Origin: Bog-473 sp963840435
Lineage (GTDB): Bacteria; Actinomycetota; Acidimicrobiia; Acidimicrobiales; RAAP-2
Length of the DNA: 64,000 bases
NCBI GenBank assembly: GCA_963840435.1
Contig: CAWIYY010000017.1
Span: 62,001-126,000, forward strand
Reading direction: 5' to 3'
In this document: positions 8,481-16,868 of the stretch, piece after piece
Position numbering within the stretch: position 1 is the first letter of the stretch
Layout: the number at the start of each line of letters is the position of its first letter
The notes under the pieces: generated by a model
Told to the model about the DNA's origin: nothing
Database searches by the model: none
What the model saw: only the letters and a program-made list of their open reading frames with translations
Program-made: the position numbers and the translations under genes

Positions 8481-9185
8481 GTGCAGGAGTCCGGGTTCCA
8501 GCGGGCGCGCAGCACCGCAGCGAAGCAACTGCGAGAAACGGCAATCCTCGATGCGGCACGCCGACTTGGTGGCGAACGGGGAATCCGTCAGGTCACCCTG
8601 ACCGAGATCGCTGAGGCGGTGGGCATGCACAAGTCGGCGCTCCTGCGCTACTTCGAGACGCGGGAGGAGATCTTTCTCCGTCTGACGGCGGAGGCATGGC
8701 AGGAGTGGTCCGAAGCACTGCAGGCCGAACTGGGGATGCTCACCAACCCCACTCCGTTCGTCGTGGCGGCCGTGTTCGCCCGAACCCTCGCGGCCCGGGC
8801 CACCTTCTGCGACCTTCTTGCGCAGGCCCCGCTCAATCTCGAACGAAACGTCTCCGTCGAGGCGGTGCGTGCTTTCAAGCTGGTCATCCACACCGAGCTG
8901 GACGCGATCGCCCTCATTGTCCGAAGACTGCTGCCCAGCTTCAGCGAGCGCGATGCCGTCGACCTCATCGCAGCGGCCACCTCACTGTCGGGCGCGTTCT
9001 GGCAGATGGCTACGCCAAGTCCTGAGATCGCCGCCCTCTATCGAAGCGATCCTCGCCTCTCCCACGCCGTTGTCGAAGTCGAAGCGCGTGTCGAACGGCT
9101 GCTGACGGCCCTCATCCGGGGTTTGTTGGATCCAACTTCAAGCCACCCTGACCGGCCACTCTTGACTGGACCGGGGATCGAATAG
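8481..9185 (+). CDS. TetR-family transcriptional regulator
   Basis: This 234-residue regulator has a TetR N-terminal DNA-binding domain (ILDAARRLGGERG.RQVTLTEIAEAVGMHKSALLRYFETREEIF, roughly residues 20-65) and an all-helical ligand-binding domain. The C-terminal part resembles the TetR_C group with LLAQAPLNLERNVSVEAVRAFK. GTG at 8481 is the likely start, because the -10 box lies directly upstream and no ribosome site is visible. The divergent SDR gene and paired operators point to local control of that enzyme. The ligand is unknown. Confidence 0.88.
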   Translation: MQESGFQRARSTAAKQLRETAILDAARRLGGERGIRQVTLTEIAEAVGMHKSALLRYFETREEIFLRLTAEAWQEWSEALQAELGMLTNPTPFVVAAVFARTLAARATFCDLLAQAPLNLERNVSVEAVRAFKLVIHTELDAIALIVRRLLPSFSERDAVDLIAAATSLSGAFWQMATPSPEIAALYRSDPRLSHAVVEVEARVERLLTALIRGLLDPTSSHPDRPLLTGPGIE

Positions 9186-9214
9186 CGGGCCCGAGCTCAT
9201 GGGTGTGCCGTCTG

Positions 9215-11009
9215 TTAGCTCCTCAACTTCTGGTCCTCGCGGAGTTCTTGCCCGCTCAACACGATGTCCTGATAGGCCGCCCCTACTAGGACATCGTCCC
9301 GCTCGCCGAAATCTGCGATCTTCCCGTTACTCAGGACAAGGAGCAGATCGCACTGCGCCGTGGTCTCGATGCGATGCGAGATGATCACGACCGTCACGTG
9401 CTCCCTGAGTTCGGAGAGGGTCCGGCGGATGAGCTTCTCGGTGCGTCCGTCCACCGCGCTTGTCGGCTCGTCCAGGACGATGAGCTTCGGGGAGCCGATC
9501 AGCGCACGCGCGATGGCGAGGCGCTGCTTCTGTCCACCCGACAGGGCGCCGCCGCCCTCACCGACGGGAGTCTCGTAACCGGCGGGCATCCTGGCGACGT
9601 CCTCGTGCAGGTGGGCAGATGTCGCGGCGTCGATGACCTGCTGATCATCAAATTCCCGGAAGAACTTGATGTTGTCCATAATCGAGCCTTGCAGGAGCAC
9701 TGGTTCCTGGGGCACGAGCGCCACCGTGTTGTGCGCATCGCTCTTGGAGATCGCTGCAGCATCCGCGCCGCCAATCGTGGTCCGACCGCTCGTAGGTTCA
9801 CGTAGGCCCAAGAGGAGCTGGCTGATGGTGGTCTTGCCGCTGCCCGACGGACCGAGCATACCGACGATCTTCCCCTCCGGAATGTGCATGGTGATCCCGC
9901 TGAGGGCGAGCGTCACCCCGTCGTAGGAGTACTCCACTGCATCGAAGTCCACCTCGAAGGACTCGGGCATGGACCCTCCGGGCTTGACTCGAGCGGCTTC
10001 GAAGCTGCGAAGGTCGCTCATGAGGTCCTCCAGCATCCCCTGAGAGCCCCGAAGGTTCTGGATCGAGTTCTGGACTGCCGCTCCGTAGGTGATGGATCGC
10101 ATCACGAGGATGAGGACGAATCCGTTTTTGGCGAACGTTGCGTGTCCGGAACCCACGAGGACGATAGCGACGACGATTCCGAGTGCGAAGCACTGGTAGA
10201 GGGTGGGCGCGATGCTGCCGGTAATGGCGGCCCTGCGGTACACGCGACCGGTGTTTCGGACCGTCCGGCGGAGCATGCCCATGATCCGGCTCTCCACACC
10301 GAACAACCGGAAGTCCCGGGCCAAACGGGTGTACTCGGTCACCTGTGTGGCCATGGCCCTCGTGACCGTGGAGAGCTCCCGATTCAGACGCCTGGTACGG
10401 GCGTTGAGTGGCCGAAGCACCTGTAGCAGCAAAAAGCCGATGCCGATGACGGCAATCGCCGCAGCCGGATCGACTGCCAGGGCGACCCCCAAGAGCCCGG
10501 CAGTCATCAGGAGCGCCTGCAGTCCGCCCGTCAGGCTCCCGACGACACTGGCGGTGGCTGAGGCGTTCTGAATAAGAAGGTGTTGGAGATGCCCGATGCG
10601 CTGGGCCGATTGAAGGGACCAGTTGGACCGGAAGAAGCCCGCCGACGAGACGTGTACGGGTCGTCGTCAACGCCTGTTCCGAGAGAGACGTGCTGATAAA
10701 GGTGCTCATCACGCTCGCAATGAAGAAGAGCGGAAATGCGACGCACATGACGACGAGTGCGCTTTTCGGTGTGAGGCTGGGGCCGAGCCCGTGGAACGAG
10801 TGCTTGCCCTCGACGTCGGCCAAAGCGACTTCTGAGATGACCAAGAGGAGGATTGCTTGGCTCAAAGCGCCGACAATTGAGACGAAACTGAACGCGACCA
10901 TCTTCAGACGCAGGGAGCGGAGGCCGAGCGTTCGAAAGACCGAGAGCACCGAGACCTTCGGTGCGTTCCCGGTGCTCGGTGTCCGGGTCCTGGAGAAAGG
11001 CTTCTTCAC
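9215..11009 (-). pseudogene. ABC exporter (TMD-NBD) interrupted by a frameshift
   Basis: Two frames together encode one roughly 597-residue half-transporter of the ABCB/MsbA type. The first (11009 to about 10640) carries the N-terminus, two membrane helices and the start of the first cytoplasmic loop. The second continues with FFRSNWSLQSAQRIGHL, four more helices and an ATPase domain: Walker A GPSGSGKT, signature LSGGQKQR, Walker B LIVLDEPTSA, H-loop VIISHRIE. They join if one G is removed from GGG (CCC on the plus strand) at 10638-10640. The protein would export a lipid, drug or peptide as a dimer. Either the gene is inactivated or this base is a sequence error. The protein is otherwise intact. 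Confidence 0.8.
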
Positions 11010-11097
11010 TGGTCCCGTTTCGGCGGCTGGGGACGCTCCTGTGCGAGCATCGCGGAACCAAATTATAGCCCATGGTGGCGGGGAGTTGGCCCGGGGG

Positions 11098-11439
11098 CTA
11101 GCGCAGTTCCTTGCCGTCTCGGGGCTGCGAATGGGCAGTTATATGCGCGATCTTTGCACCCTCGATCACCGAATCCAACAAGCGCTCGGTACTGAAACGG
11201 CGTCGACCCTCGCCGTCCGCATTCTCGACCGCGTCACACAAAGTTTCCCTGAGCCAGAGAGGAATCACCTCTATGGGGACCCTGACGACGGAACGCCGAC
11301 ATTGGATGGTACGGGCTTGGGCGACCTGTCGAGACGTGCTCTGTGGGCTCCGCCCGAGGTCGGAGTTGGCAGATCCATGCGGACCAACCGGCGGTCCAGG
11401 GCCGATCCAGGTGGACCATTCTGCCGGCAGGGGCAGCAC
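11098..11439 (-). CDS. possible small hypothetical protein
   Basis: An open frame of up to 113 residues. Only the last roughly 65 look protein-like (VPIEVIPLWLRETLCDAVENADGEG, then FSTERLLDSVIEGAKIAHI), with mostly G/C third positions. A real start could be a GTG/ATG inside the frame, and I see no good ribosome site. It precedes the broken ABC exporter by about 90 bases on the same strand. No family recognised. It may be spurious. Confidence 0.3.
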   Translation of the reverse strand: MLPLPAEWSTWIGPGPPVGPHGSANSDLGRSPQSTSRQVAQARTIQCRRSVVRVPIEVIPLWLRETLCDAVENADGEGRRRFSTERLLDSVIEGAKIAHITAHSQPRDGKELR

Positions 11440-11455
11440 GACGCGTCCTGTAGCT

Positions 11456-12949
11456 CTACCCCAACCGTGTCAATACGTTGCGGGTGATCTGTTCGATCTG
11501 CGAGTCACGCCCAGCCAGCCCATGAGCCCAGTCGGTCGATCCCGAAGTGACGACGGTTCCGCCCGCGGTGTTCGTGTACGCACCGAGCACAGCGTGGCCG
11601 TGACGGATGCGCTCCATCGCTTCGGGCTCCCGTGTCCCGAACACGCGTGACGCGATGTACTCCAACTCGCTTGGCTCGCCAGCCTTCGGCGGACGAGGTG
11701 CAGTCTCGCGCGTGAAGTGTTGCGTCGGGCACGTGCCGAGAATCTCGAAGGTCGGTGGGGTGCCATCCTCGCTGGTCGGGTAGGGCAGCCCGTCGCGATA
11801 GGTGAACACGCAACCGTCGCATTCGTAGCCGACTACGGTCGCCCCAGCGCCGAGTATGTCGCCGTAGCCGAGCCCCGTGCCCTCGAACATCCAGTGACCG
11901 GCGCGATGCACGGTGTAACCACCCAGACCAGCGGTCACGTTACGACCGATACGGTGATAGCCACCGCGGGTGAAGGAGACGCCGGTCATATGGTTCTCGG
12001 GACGAGCGACGACCACGTCGGACCAAAACGTGGTCAGTTCTGCTTCGCGGTTTGTTCCCATCAACGGGTCGTTCTTGAAGGCTCCCTTGTACCCGACCAT
12101 CACATCGTGATCGCTACCCTCGATGCGTACTTGCCACAGGGATGTGTTCCCCGAGAAGAACGCCGCGTTGCCGCCAGCGGAGATAAATGCCTCGACAGAG
12201 TCGCGCATCCCCCGAGACCAGTACTCGTCGTGCCCGACGGAGAGATACAGGCTCGCGCCGTCCAAAACCTCGGGGTGTTCCTCCAGATCGGCGTTCGTGC
12301 ACACGCTGATCTCGAACCCCTGGCCTTCAGCCCATTCGATGAACGGCAGCTCCCAGTCGGGCCAGCCCGCGGACCCCGCATAGCCGGACAGATGGTTGAT
12401 TTGGACATAGCCGACATGCGCCGCATTCTGCGGATCAGGCGCCCCCGTCCCCGTGACGCGGCGCCCCTTCCCAGGCGGCTTGTAGAGATAGCCCGCCGAC
12501 ATCGGCCGGCGCATCGCAACGTGCGTCCCGCCGGTATACAGGTTCGGTCCTCCAAAGTCGTTGTATGCGTGCCACGTATTGGTTGAGAGCGCCATGACGA
12601 TGCGCGCGCCAGAAGGTGGTCGGACGACGAAGAAGGCGTAATCGCGCCGTATCTTCTCCCCAACGTCGATCTCCATGACGACCTCGTAGTACCCCGATCG
12701 CCACGCAGGGTCTATGTCCAAGGTCAAAGCGATGGGCCAGCCGCAACCCTTCGAGGCAGCATCCTTTGGGGTCTCGTGTTCGCCGGCGGCAACCTGATGA
12801 GCACTGAACACGACATTGCGTCGCGCTCCGACCCTCACCACTTGGACTCGTACGGGCCGCCCACCTGATGAGGACATGTGCAGTCCGACTTGACCACCGG
12901 CGCTCACCGATTGCGGCCAGCAGTATCCGGTGACGACCTCGCGCTTCAT
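11456..12949 (-). CDS. N,N-dimethylformamidase large-subunit-like protein
   Basis: This 497-residue protein resembles the C-terminal domain family of the N,N-dimethylformamidase beta (large) subunit, as found also in many uncharacterised proteins. Diagnostic stretches are MALSTNTWHAYNDFGGPNLY, LPFIEWAEGQGF, YLSVGHDEYWS and AFFSGNTSLWQVR. The characterised amidohydrolase binds mononuclear iron through Tyr and Glu residues and hydrolyses dimethylformamide to dimethylamine and formate. The E-Y pair in GHDEYW may correspond. No small-subunit gene is next to it, so the activity may differ. The protein starts MKREVVTGYCWPQSV with no signal peptide. It stands alone between a broken exporter and a gene-free stretch. 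Confidence 0.75.
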   Translation of the reverse strand: MKREVVTGYCWPQSVSAGGQVGLHMSSSGGRPVRVQVVRVGARRNVVFSAHQVAAGEHETPKDAASKGCGWPIALTLDIDPAWRSGYYEVVMEIDVGEKIRRDYAFFVVRPPSGARIVMALSTNTWHAYNDFGGPNLYTGGTHVAMRRPMSAGYLYKPPGKGRRVTGTGAPDPQNAAHVGYVQINHLSGYAGSAGWPDWELPFIEWAEGQGFEISVCTNADLEEHPEVLDGASLYLSVGHDEYWSRGMRDSVEAFISAGGNAAFFSGNTSLWQVRIEGSDHDVMVGYKGAFKNDPLMGTNREAELTTFWSDVVVARPENHMTGVSFTRGGYHRIGRNVTAGLGGYTVHRAGHWMFEGTGLGYGDILGAGATVVGYECDGCVFTYRDGLPYPTSEDGTPPTFEILGTCPTQHFTRETAPRPPKAGEPSELEYIASRVFGTREPEAMERIRHGHAVLGAYTNTAGGTVVTSGSTDWAHGLAGRDSQIEQITRNVLTRLG

Positions 12950-13564
12950 CTCCCGAGACTAACTCTGCCGATCGATTGTTCCCACCCGTTTGCTGAGGCG
13001 TATTCGCGATTGCGACCGCTCGGGACACACACTGTCCGAAAGTTGTCGGCATTGAACCGATGCCGAATACAGGTCTGCCTGGTTGACATGCCATGCCGGG
13101 CCTGAGCGCCGCGACGCCTTCTGGGTCGAATCCAAGCGGATCTTTAGTGTTCATCGCTGTGTTTATTGCGTCCGGGAAAATGCCCGTCGCAGCTATGGCG
13201 AGGCGATCCGCGCTACGGGTCGCCCTCCCTGGTCGAACGTGAGGTGTCAAGGCTGGTTGAGCCTTTCCACGACTCGTGCAACCGGAAATGTCGTTCCAGA
13301 CTCTTGTCACGGCTCGGTTGACTGTAGGAGCTGTGATTCAGGTAAAATGCAGAGAACGACAGCACTCGACGAGATCAGGAGGTGAGCCACATGCGGTTCG
13401 AACTCATACGAACGGAACCCCCAAGTACTTGGCCTCCTCCGATGCCCATCCGTCAGAGGTAGCCGCTTCGTCGCGTAAGGGAAAATCCTGCGCAGCTCTG
13501 AATTCCGGCGATCTCTTCGTCCGGCGCGGAGGACGCATCTCCTTGCTTTGCTGAACACTGTGGT
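12950..13564. other. gene-poor stretch upstream of the Nramp operon
   Basis: About 610 bases with only short overlapping frames lacking ribosome sites or family features. It must contain the minus-strand promoter of the dimethylformamidase-like gene and probably the plus-strand promoter of the Nramp operon. I could not place either. Confidence 0.4.
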
Positions 13565-13584
13565 CTCCGAGTTCTGACTCGGGG
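13565..13584 (+). terminator. small hairpin followed by T residues in the Nramp leader
   Basis: CCGAGT (13567-13572) and ACTCGG (13577-13582) form a 6-bp stem with loop TCTG, extendable by two pairs (one G-T), and are followed by GGTTTCTG. It lies about 90 bases before the 44-codon ORF that leads into the Nramp gene. It could be a weak terminator or an attenuation element. No known manganese riboswitch consensus was recognised around it. Confidence 0.35.
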
Positions 13585-13673
13585 TTTCTGCTGGTCAGCA
13601 CTCCTCAGGGCACAGCGACACGGCGCTCATGGAGCTCCTGCCGGCCGTCTTCTTCAACCCGAAGGGATTTGAC

Positions 13674-13808
13674 ATGTCTCGTTTCATCACCGTTTTGACC
13701 CCGCGCGCCCGAAAGCCGATTGACCGCCATGGGCCCGCAATCCTTGCGCGCACCGCGCCGCCGGTCGGACGCGCGCTCTTCGAGCTGCAGGGGAGGTGTC
13801 GGCGATGA
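13674..13808 (+). CDS. 44-residue upstream ORF coupled to the Nramp gene
   Basis: A small ORF (ATG 13674, TGA 13806-13808) has a strong ribosome site, GAAGGGA, six bases upstream. It encodes a basic, arginine-rich peptide opening MSRFITVLTPRARKPIDRHG and ending RALFELQGRCRR, with about three quarters of codons ending in G or C. Its stop overlaps the ATG of the Nramp transporter by three bases (ATGA), and the transporter's own site GGGGAGG lies inside it. It may be a leader peptide coupling translation of the transporter to ribosome progress, or a small functional partner. I recognise no homologue. It is unlike E. coli MntS in sequence. Confidence 0.6.
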   Translation: MSRFITVLTPRARKPIDRHGPAILARTAPPVGRALFELQGRCRR

Positions 13809-15430
13809 CGATCGACACTTTCGACTCCGGCGCCGTTCTCGATCCCGAGCACGTCGGCGACATCCGCGGCGCGCTGGGCACAATTGCCCGGGGCGACGTT
13901 GCGGCGCGTCCGCGCCTGTCCAACAAGCTCAAGACGCTGCTGGCCATCGTCGGCCCCGGGCTGATTGTCATGGTCGGCGACAACGACGCTGGTGCGTTCG
14001 GGACCTATACCCAGGCCGGGCAGAACTACGGCACACGCCTGTTGTGGACGCTGCTGCTCTTGGTCCCCGTGCTGTATGTGAACCAGGAGATGGTGCTACG
14101 TCTGGGTGCGGTCACGGGTGTCGGGCACGCACGACTCATTTTCGAGCGCTTCGGCCGCTTCTGGGGGGCGTTCAGCGTCATCGACTTGTTCATCTTGAAC
14201 GCGCTGACGATTGTGACCGAGTTTATCGGGGTCACCTTTGCCGTCGGATACCTGGGCCTGCCCAAAATTCCTTCAGTGATCTTGGCAGGGGTGGTCGTCG
14301 TGGCGGCGGCGAGCACCGGGAGCTTCCGGCGCTTTGAGCGCATCTGTTTTGTGCTCGTCGCCGGTTCGCTGTTACTCATTCCTATCTACGTCATGGTCCA
14401 CCCGCCCGTGGGTCAGATGGCGCACAACTTCGTGGTCCCGGGGCTGCCCCACGACCAACTGTCCACGGTCATGTTGTTGGTCATCGCCATCGTTGGAACC
14501 ACAGTCGCCCCGTGGCAGCTGTTCTTCCAGCAGTCCTACATCATCGACAAGCGGATCACGCCGAGGTTCATGAAGTACGAGCGAGCCGATCTCTGTATTG
14601 GGATCGTCATCGTGGTTGTCGGCGCAGCGGCGATGTTCGGGTTCTCCGACGCGATCTTTGCCGGGCGGTCGGGCTTCGGCCATTTCACCGACGCGGCAGG
14701 AGTGGCCCAGGGTCTGGGCGCCTATGCGTCACATGTCGCTGGTGATCTGTTCGCCATTGCGCTCCTCGATGCAAGCATCATCGGTGCGGCGGCAGTCGGC
14801 CTAGCTACGGCTTATGCCAGTGCGGATGTGCTCGGGGTGAAGCACTCACTTCACCGCCCGGTGCGCCAAGCCAAGGGCTTTTATGCTTGTTACGGCGGAC
14901 TCATGGGCGTGGCAGCCGCGCTCGTGCTCATCCCCGGCATCCCGCTGGGGCTACTGACCGAGGGGGTGCAGACCCTCGCTGGGGTTCTGCTTCCAAGCGC
15001 GACGGTGTTCCTGCTGCTCCTCTGCAACGACAAGGATGTACTTGGGCCCTGGGCCAACTCGAAGAGACTCAACGTCTTCACCTCTGGGGTCATCTGGGTC
15101 CTTGTGCTGCTCTCCATCATCTTGACCGCAAGCGTGCTCTTCCCTGACATCACCAGCGTCCAGATCGTTTGCATCCTCGTCGGCGGCGCCGCGGTGGGTG
15201 CCGCTACGGGTCTCGTGGTGCTGGCGCGCGCAGGGCGCGTGAAGGCGTCTGAGCTGACGGTGCCCGTCGAGTGGCTGGACCGTCAGACCTGGCGCATGCC
15301 GGCAATCGAGCGTCTGTCGCGTCCGGTGCTCTCGAGTCAACGCAAGATCGGTCTGGTCATTTTGAGGGGTTACCTTCTGATCGCCTTCTCACTGGTCGTC
15401 GTGAAGATCGTCGAAGTAGCGCTGAAGTAG
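13805..15430 (+). CDS. Nramp-family divalent metal transporter, non-canonical type
   Basis: This 541-residue integral membrane protein has about 11 hydrophobic segments and an Nramp/SLC11 layout, normally importing Mn2+ or Fe2+ with protons. Helix 1 reads GPGLIVMVGDNDAGAFGTY, so the canonical DPGN metal motif is replaced by DNDAG. Helix 6 reads VGTTVAPWQLFFQQS, where the metal-coordinating methionine of canonical VMPHN is replaced by alanine. Loss of that methionine is known in Nramp-related magnesium transporters, so Mg2+ or another hard ion is possible (inference). The ATG at 13805 with GGGGAGG eight bases upstream is preferred over a GTG at 13796. A basic cytoplasmic N-terminus of about 40 residues precedes helix 1. 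Confidence 0.85.
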   Translation: MTIDTFDSGAVLDPEHVGDIRGALGTIARGDVAARPRLSNKLKTLLAIVGPGLIVMVGDNDAGAFGTYTQAGQNYGTRLLWTLLLLVPVLYVNQEMVLRLGAVTGVGHARLIFERFGRFWGAFSVIDLFILNALTIVTEFIGVTFAVGYLGLPKIPSVILAGVVVVAAASTGSFRRFERICFVLVAGSLLLIPIYVMVHPPVGQMAHNFVVPGLPHDQLSTVMLLVIAIVGTTVAPWQLFFQQSYIIDKRITPRFMKYERADLCIGIVIVVVGAAAMFGFSDAIFAGRSGFGHFTDAAGVAQGLGAYASHVAGDLFAIALLDASIIGAAAVGLATAYASADVLGVKHSLHRPVRQAKGFYACYGGLMGVAAALVLIPGIPLGLLTEGVQTLAGVLLPSATVFLLLLCNDKDVLGPWANSKRLNVFTSGVIWVLVLLSIILTASVLFPDITSVQIVCILVGGAAVGAATGLVVLARAGRVKASELTVPVEWLDRQTWRMPAIERLSRPVLSSQRKIGLVILRGYLLIAFSLVVVKIVEVALK

Positions 15431-15556
15431 GCGGTAGCGATCTGGCCTCGAGTCCGGTAGCCGAGCGGGATGCAGCGACGATCTGCTCCCGCTCGGCGGT
15501 TTCGCAGCGTCTCGGAGCGACCCTCTAGCGGCATGGGGTCAGATCCCGAGGGACCG

Positions 15557-15937
15557 CTACTTGGCGATCTCCCAAATGTAACCATTTGGATCGATGAAAC
15601 TGGCCGTGCGAACGCCCCAGGGCCGATCCATCGGACCGTTGAGCAGCACGACATCTCTGGCGACCAGCTCGGCGCACAGTGCGTCGACGTCGTCAACCGC
15701 GATGGTGAATTGCACCCGCGATCCTGCCGATGTTGGGGCTGAAGCTGCAGGCGAGATCAGTTCGGGGACTGCAGACTCAACGAGGAGGTTGACGAGGACA
15801 TCGCCGAACTTGAAGACAGCCGAATCCGGATCTTCGAAAGAGACAGGGAGGCCGAAGACCTGTTCATAGAAGGTCTTCGCCGCGTCGAGATCGTCGACGA
15901 ACAACGTGATGGCGGAAATGCTCGGCCATGGGCTCAT
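15557..15937 (-). CDS. VOC-superfamily (glyoxalase-like) protein
   Basis: This 126-residue single-domain vicinal-oxygen-chelate protein opens ITLFVDDLDAAKTFYEQVFGLPV and ends with the typical ASFIDPNGYIWEIAK. These form paired beta-alpha-beta-beta-beta modules and usually bind a divalent metal as dimers (lyases, dioxygenases, antibiotic-binding proteins). The conserved Glu of the final WEIAK is present. Length is normal for the family. It is followed on the same strand by other small enzymes of the kind often found with HxlR/ArsR regulators. The substrate is unknown. Confidence 0.85.
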   Translation of the reverse strand: MSPWPSISAITLFVDDLDAAKTFYEQVFGLPVSFEDPDSAVFKFGDVLVNLLVESAVPELISPAASAPTSAGSRVQFTIAVDDVDALCAELVARDVVLLNGPMDRPWGVRTASFIDPNGYIWEIAK

Positions 15938-16033
15938 ACGGTCACCTCGAAGTATCTGATGTGGCGTCTTGTGCCGACAAGAGGGTGTGGGCCGACTTCG
16001 GACCCACCCGAAAGGCGAGGATCGAAGGTGTCG

Positions 16034-16813
16034 CTACTGACGAGAGACTTCGGCTGACTCGAGGAGGCTGTCAGACCGCCCATCCGCCAAGCGCGACCAC
16101 TGTGAGCTCGGCCGACCGTCAGTTCGGAACTGATCGCCGTTTGTCGCAAACGGTTGGGGCCAGCCTGCCGGTGAGTCCTCCCACGTCTCCTGCCTGCCGT
16201 ACGGAGTGCAGTCGAGGAGCCCGTACGCCGGCGCCATCTTTTCCGCACCGCGGCCCGAGGTCCAGTACGTCTCAAAAACTCGATCGCCATCTCGCAGGTA
16301 GCACACCTGCATGCCGAACCAGCGACCGGCGAGGAGTTGCTCGGCAGAGTCTTGCGCCGAGTACCACGGCACATCCCAGCCCATGAAGTCTCGATAGCGA
16401 GCGCTCTCGTCATAAGGTCCTTCGCAGAAAGTCGCGTACGTCACATCGCGTGAGTGCAGGTATGTCAGCTCGCGGACCTGTCCATTGAAGAAGGTGCACC
16501 CCTCACATTGCTGCTCTGCCGGCAGGCCGGCGTGCCACATGTGGAAGTACACGTAGAGCTGGCAACGGCCCTCGAATACATCGACGAGCGCGACCGGACC
16601 GTCACGGCCGACGAGGGTGACAGTCGGATCGACCTCGACCATCGGGAGTCGGCGGCGGGCTGCGGCGATTGCGTCCCCTTCTCGCGTGAGCGCCTTCTCA
16701 CGGACCCGGAGCTCGTCCACCTGGGCTTGCCAGCTCGTCCGGTCTGCGAGGGCCGGAAGAGCGGGTGCTCCATTGCCCCGTCCTGTCTGCTGTGATCGGC
16801 TCATGGTGGTCAC
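16034..16813 (-). CDS. DUF899 thioredoxin-like protein
   Basis: This 259-residue protein belongs to the DUF899 family, predicted thioredoxin fold. Family hallmarks are the N-terminal helix VDELRVREKALTREGDAIAAARRRLPMVEV, LVDVFEGRCQLYVYFHMW, CEGCTFFNGQVRELTYLHSRDVTYA, and the WYSAQDS region. The CxxC of CEGC is a plausible redox centre. The function is not established and may relate to disulfide or peroxide chemistry. It is divergent from an HxlR-type regulator over a 55-base gap filled by a large dyad, so it is likely that regulator's target. The alternative start MSRSQ lies 12 bases inside. Confidence 0.85.
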   Translation of the reverse strand: MTTMSRSQQTGRGNGAPALPALADRTSWQAQVDELRVREKALTREGDAIAAARRRLPMVEVDPTVTLVGRDGPVALVDVFEGRCQLYVYFHMWHAGLPAEQQCEGCTFFNGQVRELTYLHSRDVTYATFCEGPYDESARYRDFMGWDVPWYSAQDSAEQLLAGRWFGMQVCYLRDGDRVFETYWTSGRGAEKMAPAYGLLDCTPYGRQETWEDSPAGWPQPFATNGDQFRTDGRPSSQWSRLADGRSDSLLESAEVSRQ

Positions 16814-16819
16814 GTTAAA

Positions 16820-16854
16820 AGATCGGGGACTCTTGTTTCAAGAGTACAAGATCT
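16820..16854. promoter_or_regulatory. large dyad operator between DUF899 and HxlR genes
   Basis: A nested palindrome is centred on 16837. AGATC (16820-16824) pairs with GATCT (16850-16854), and ACTCTT (16829-16834) pairs with AAGAGT (16840-16845) around GTTTC. A second overlapping dyad is CTTGT/ACAAG (16832-16836, 16846-16850). It fills the gap between two divergent genes and is a strong candidate binding site for the HxlR-type protein. Confidence 0.65.
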
Positions 16855-16868
16855 GTTAAACAGACCGA

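Noticed and set aside
13595..13983. Minus-strand frames over the 44-codon ORF and Nramp start
   Set aside because: Their Arg-rich composition and lack of ribosome sites contrast with the plus-strand ORF, which has GAAGGGA and a coupled stop.
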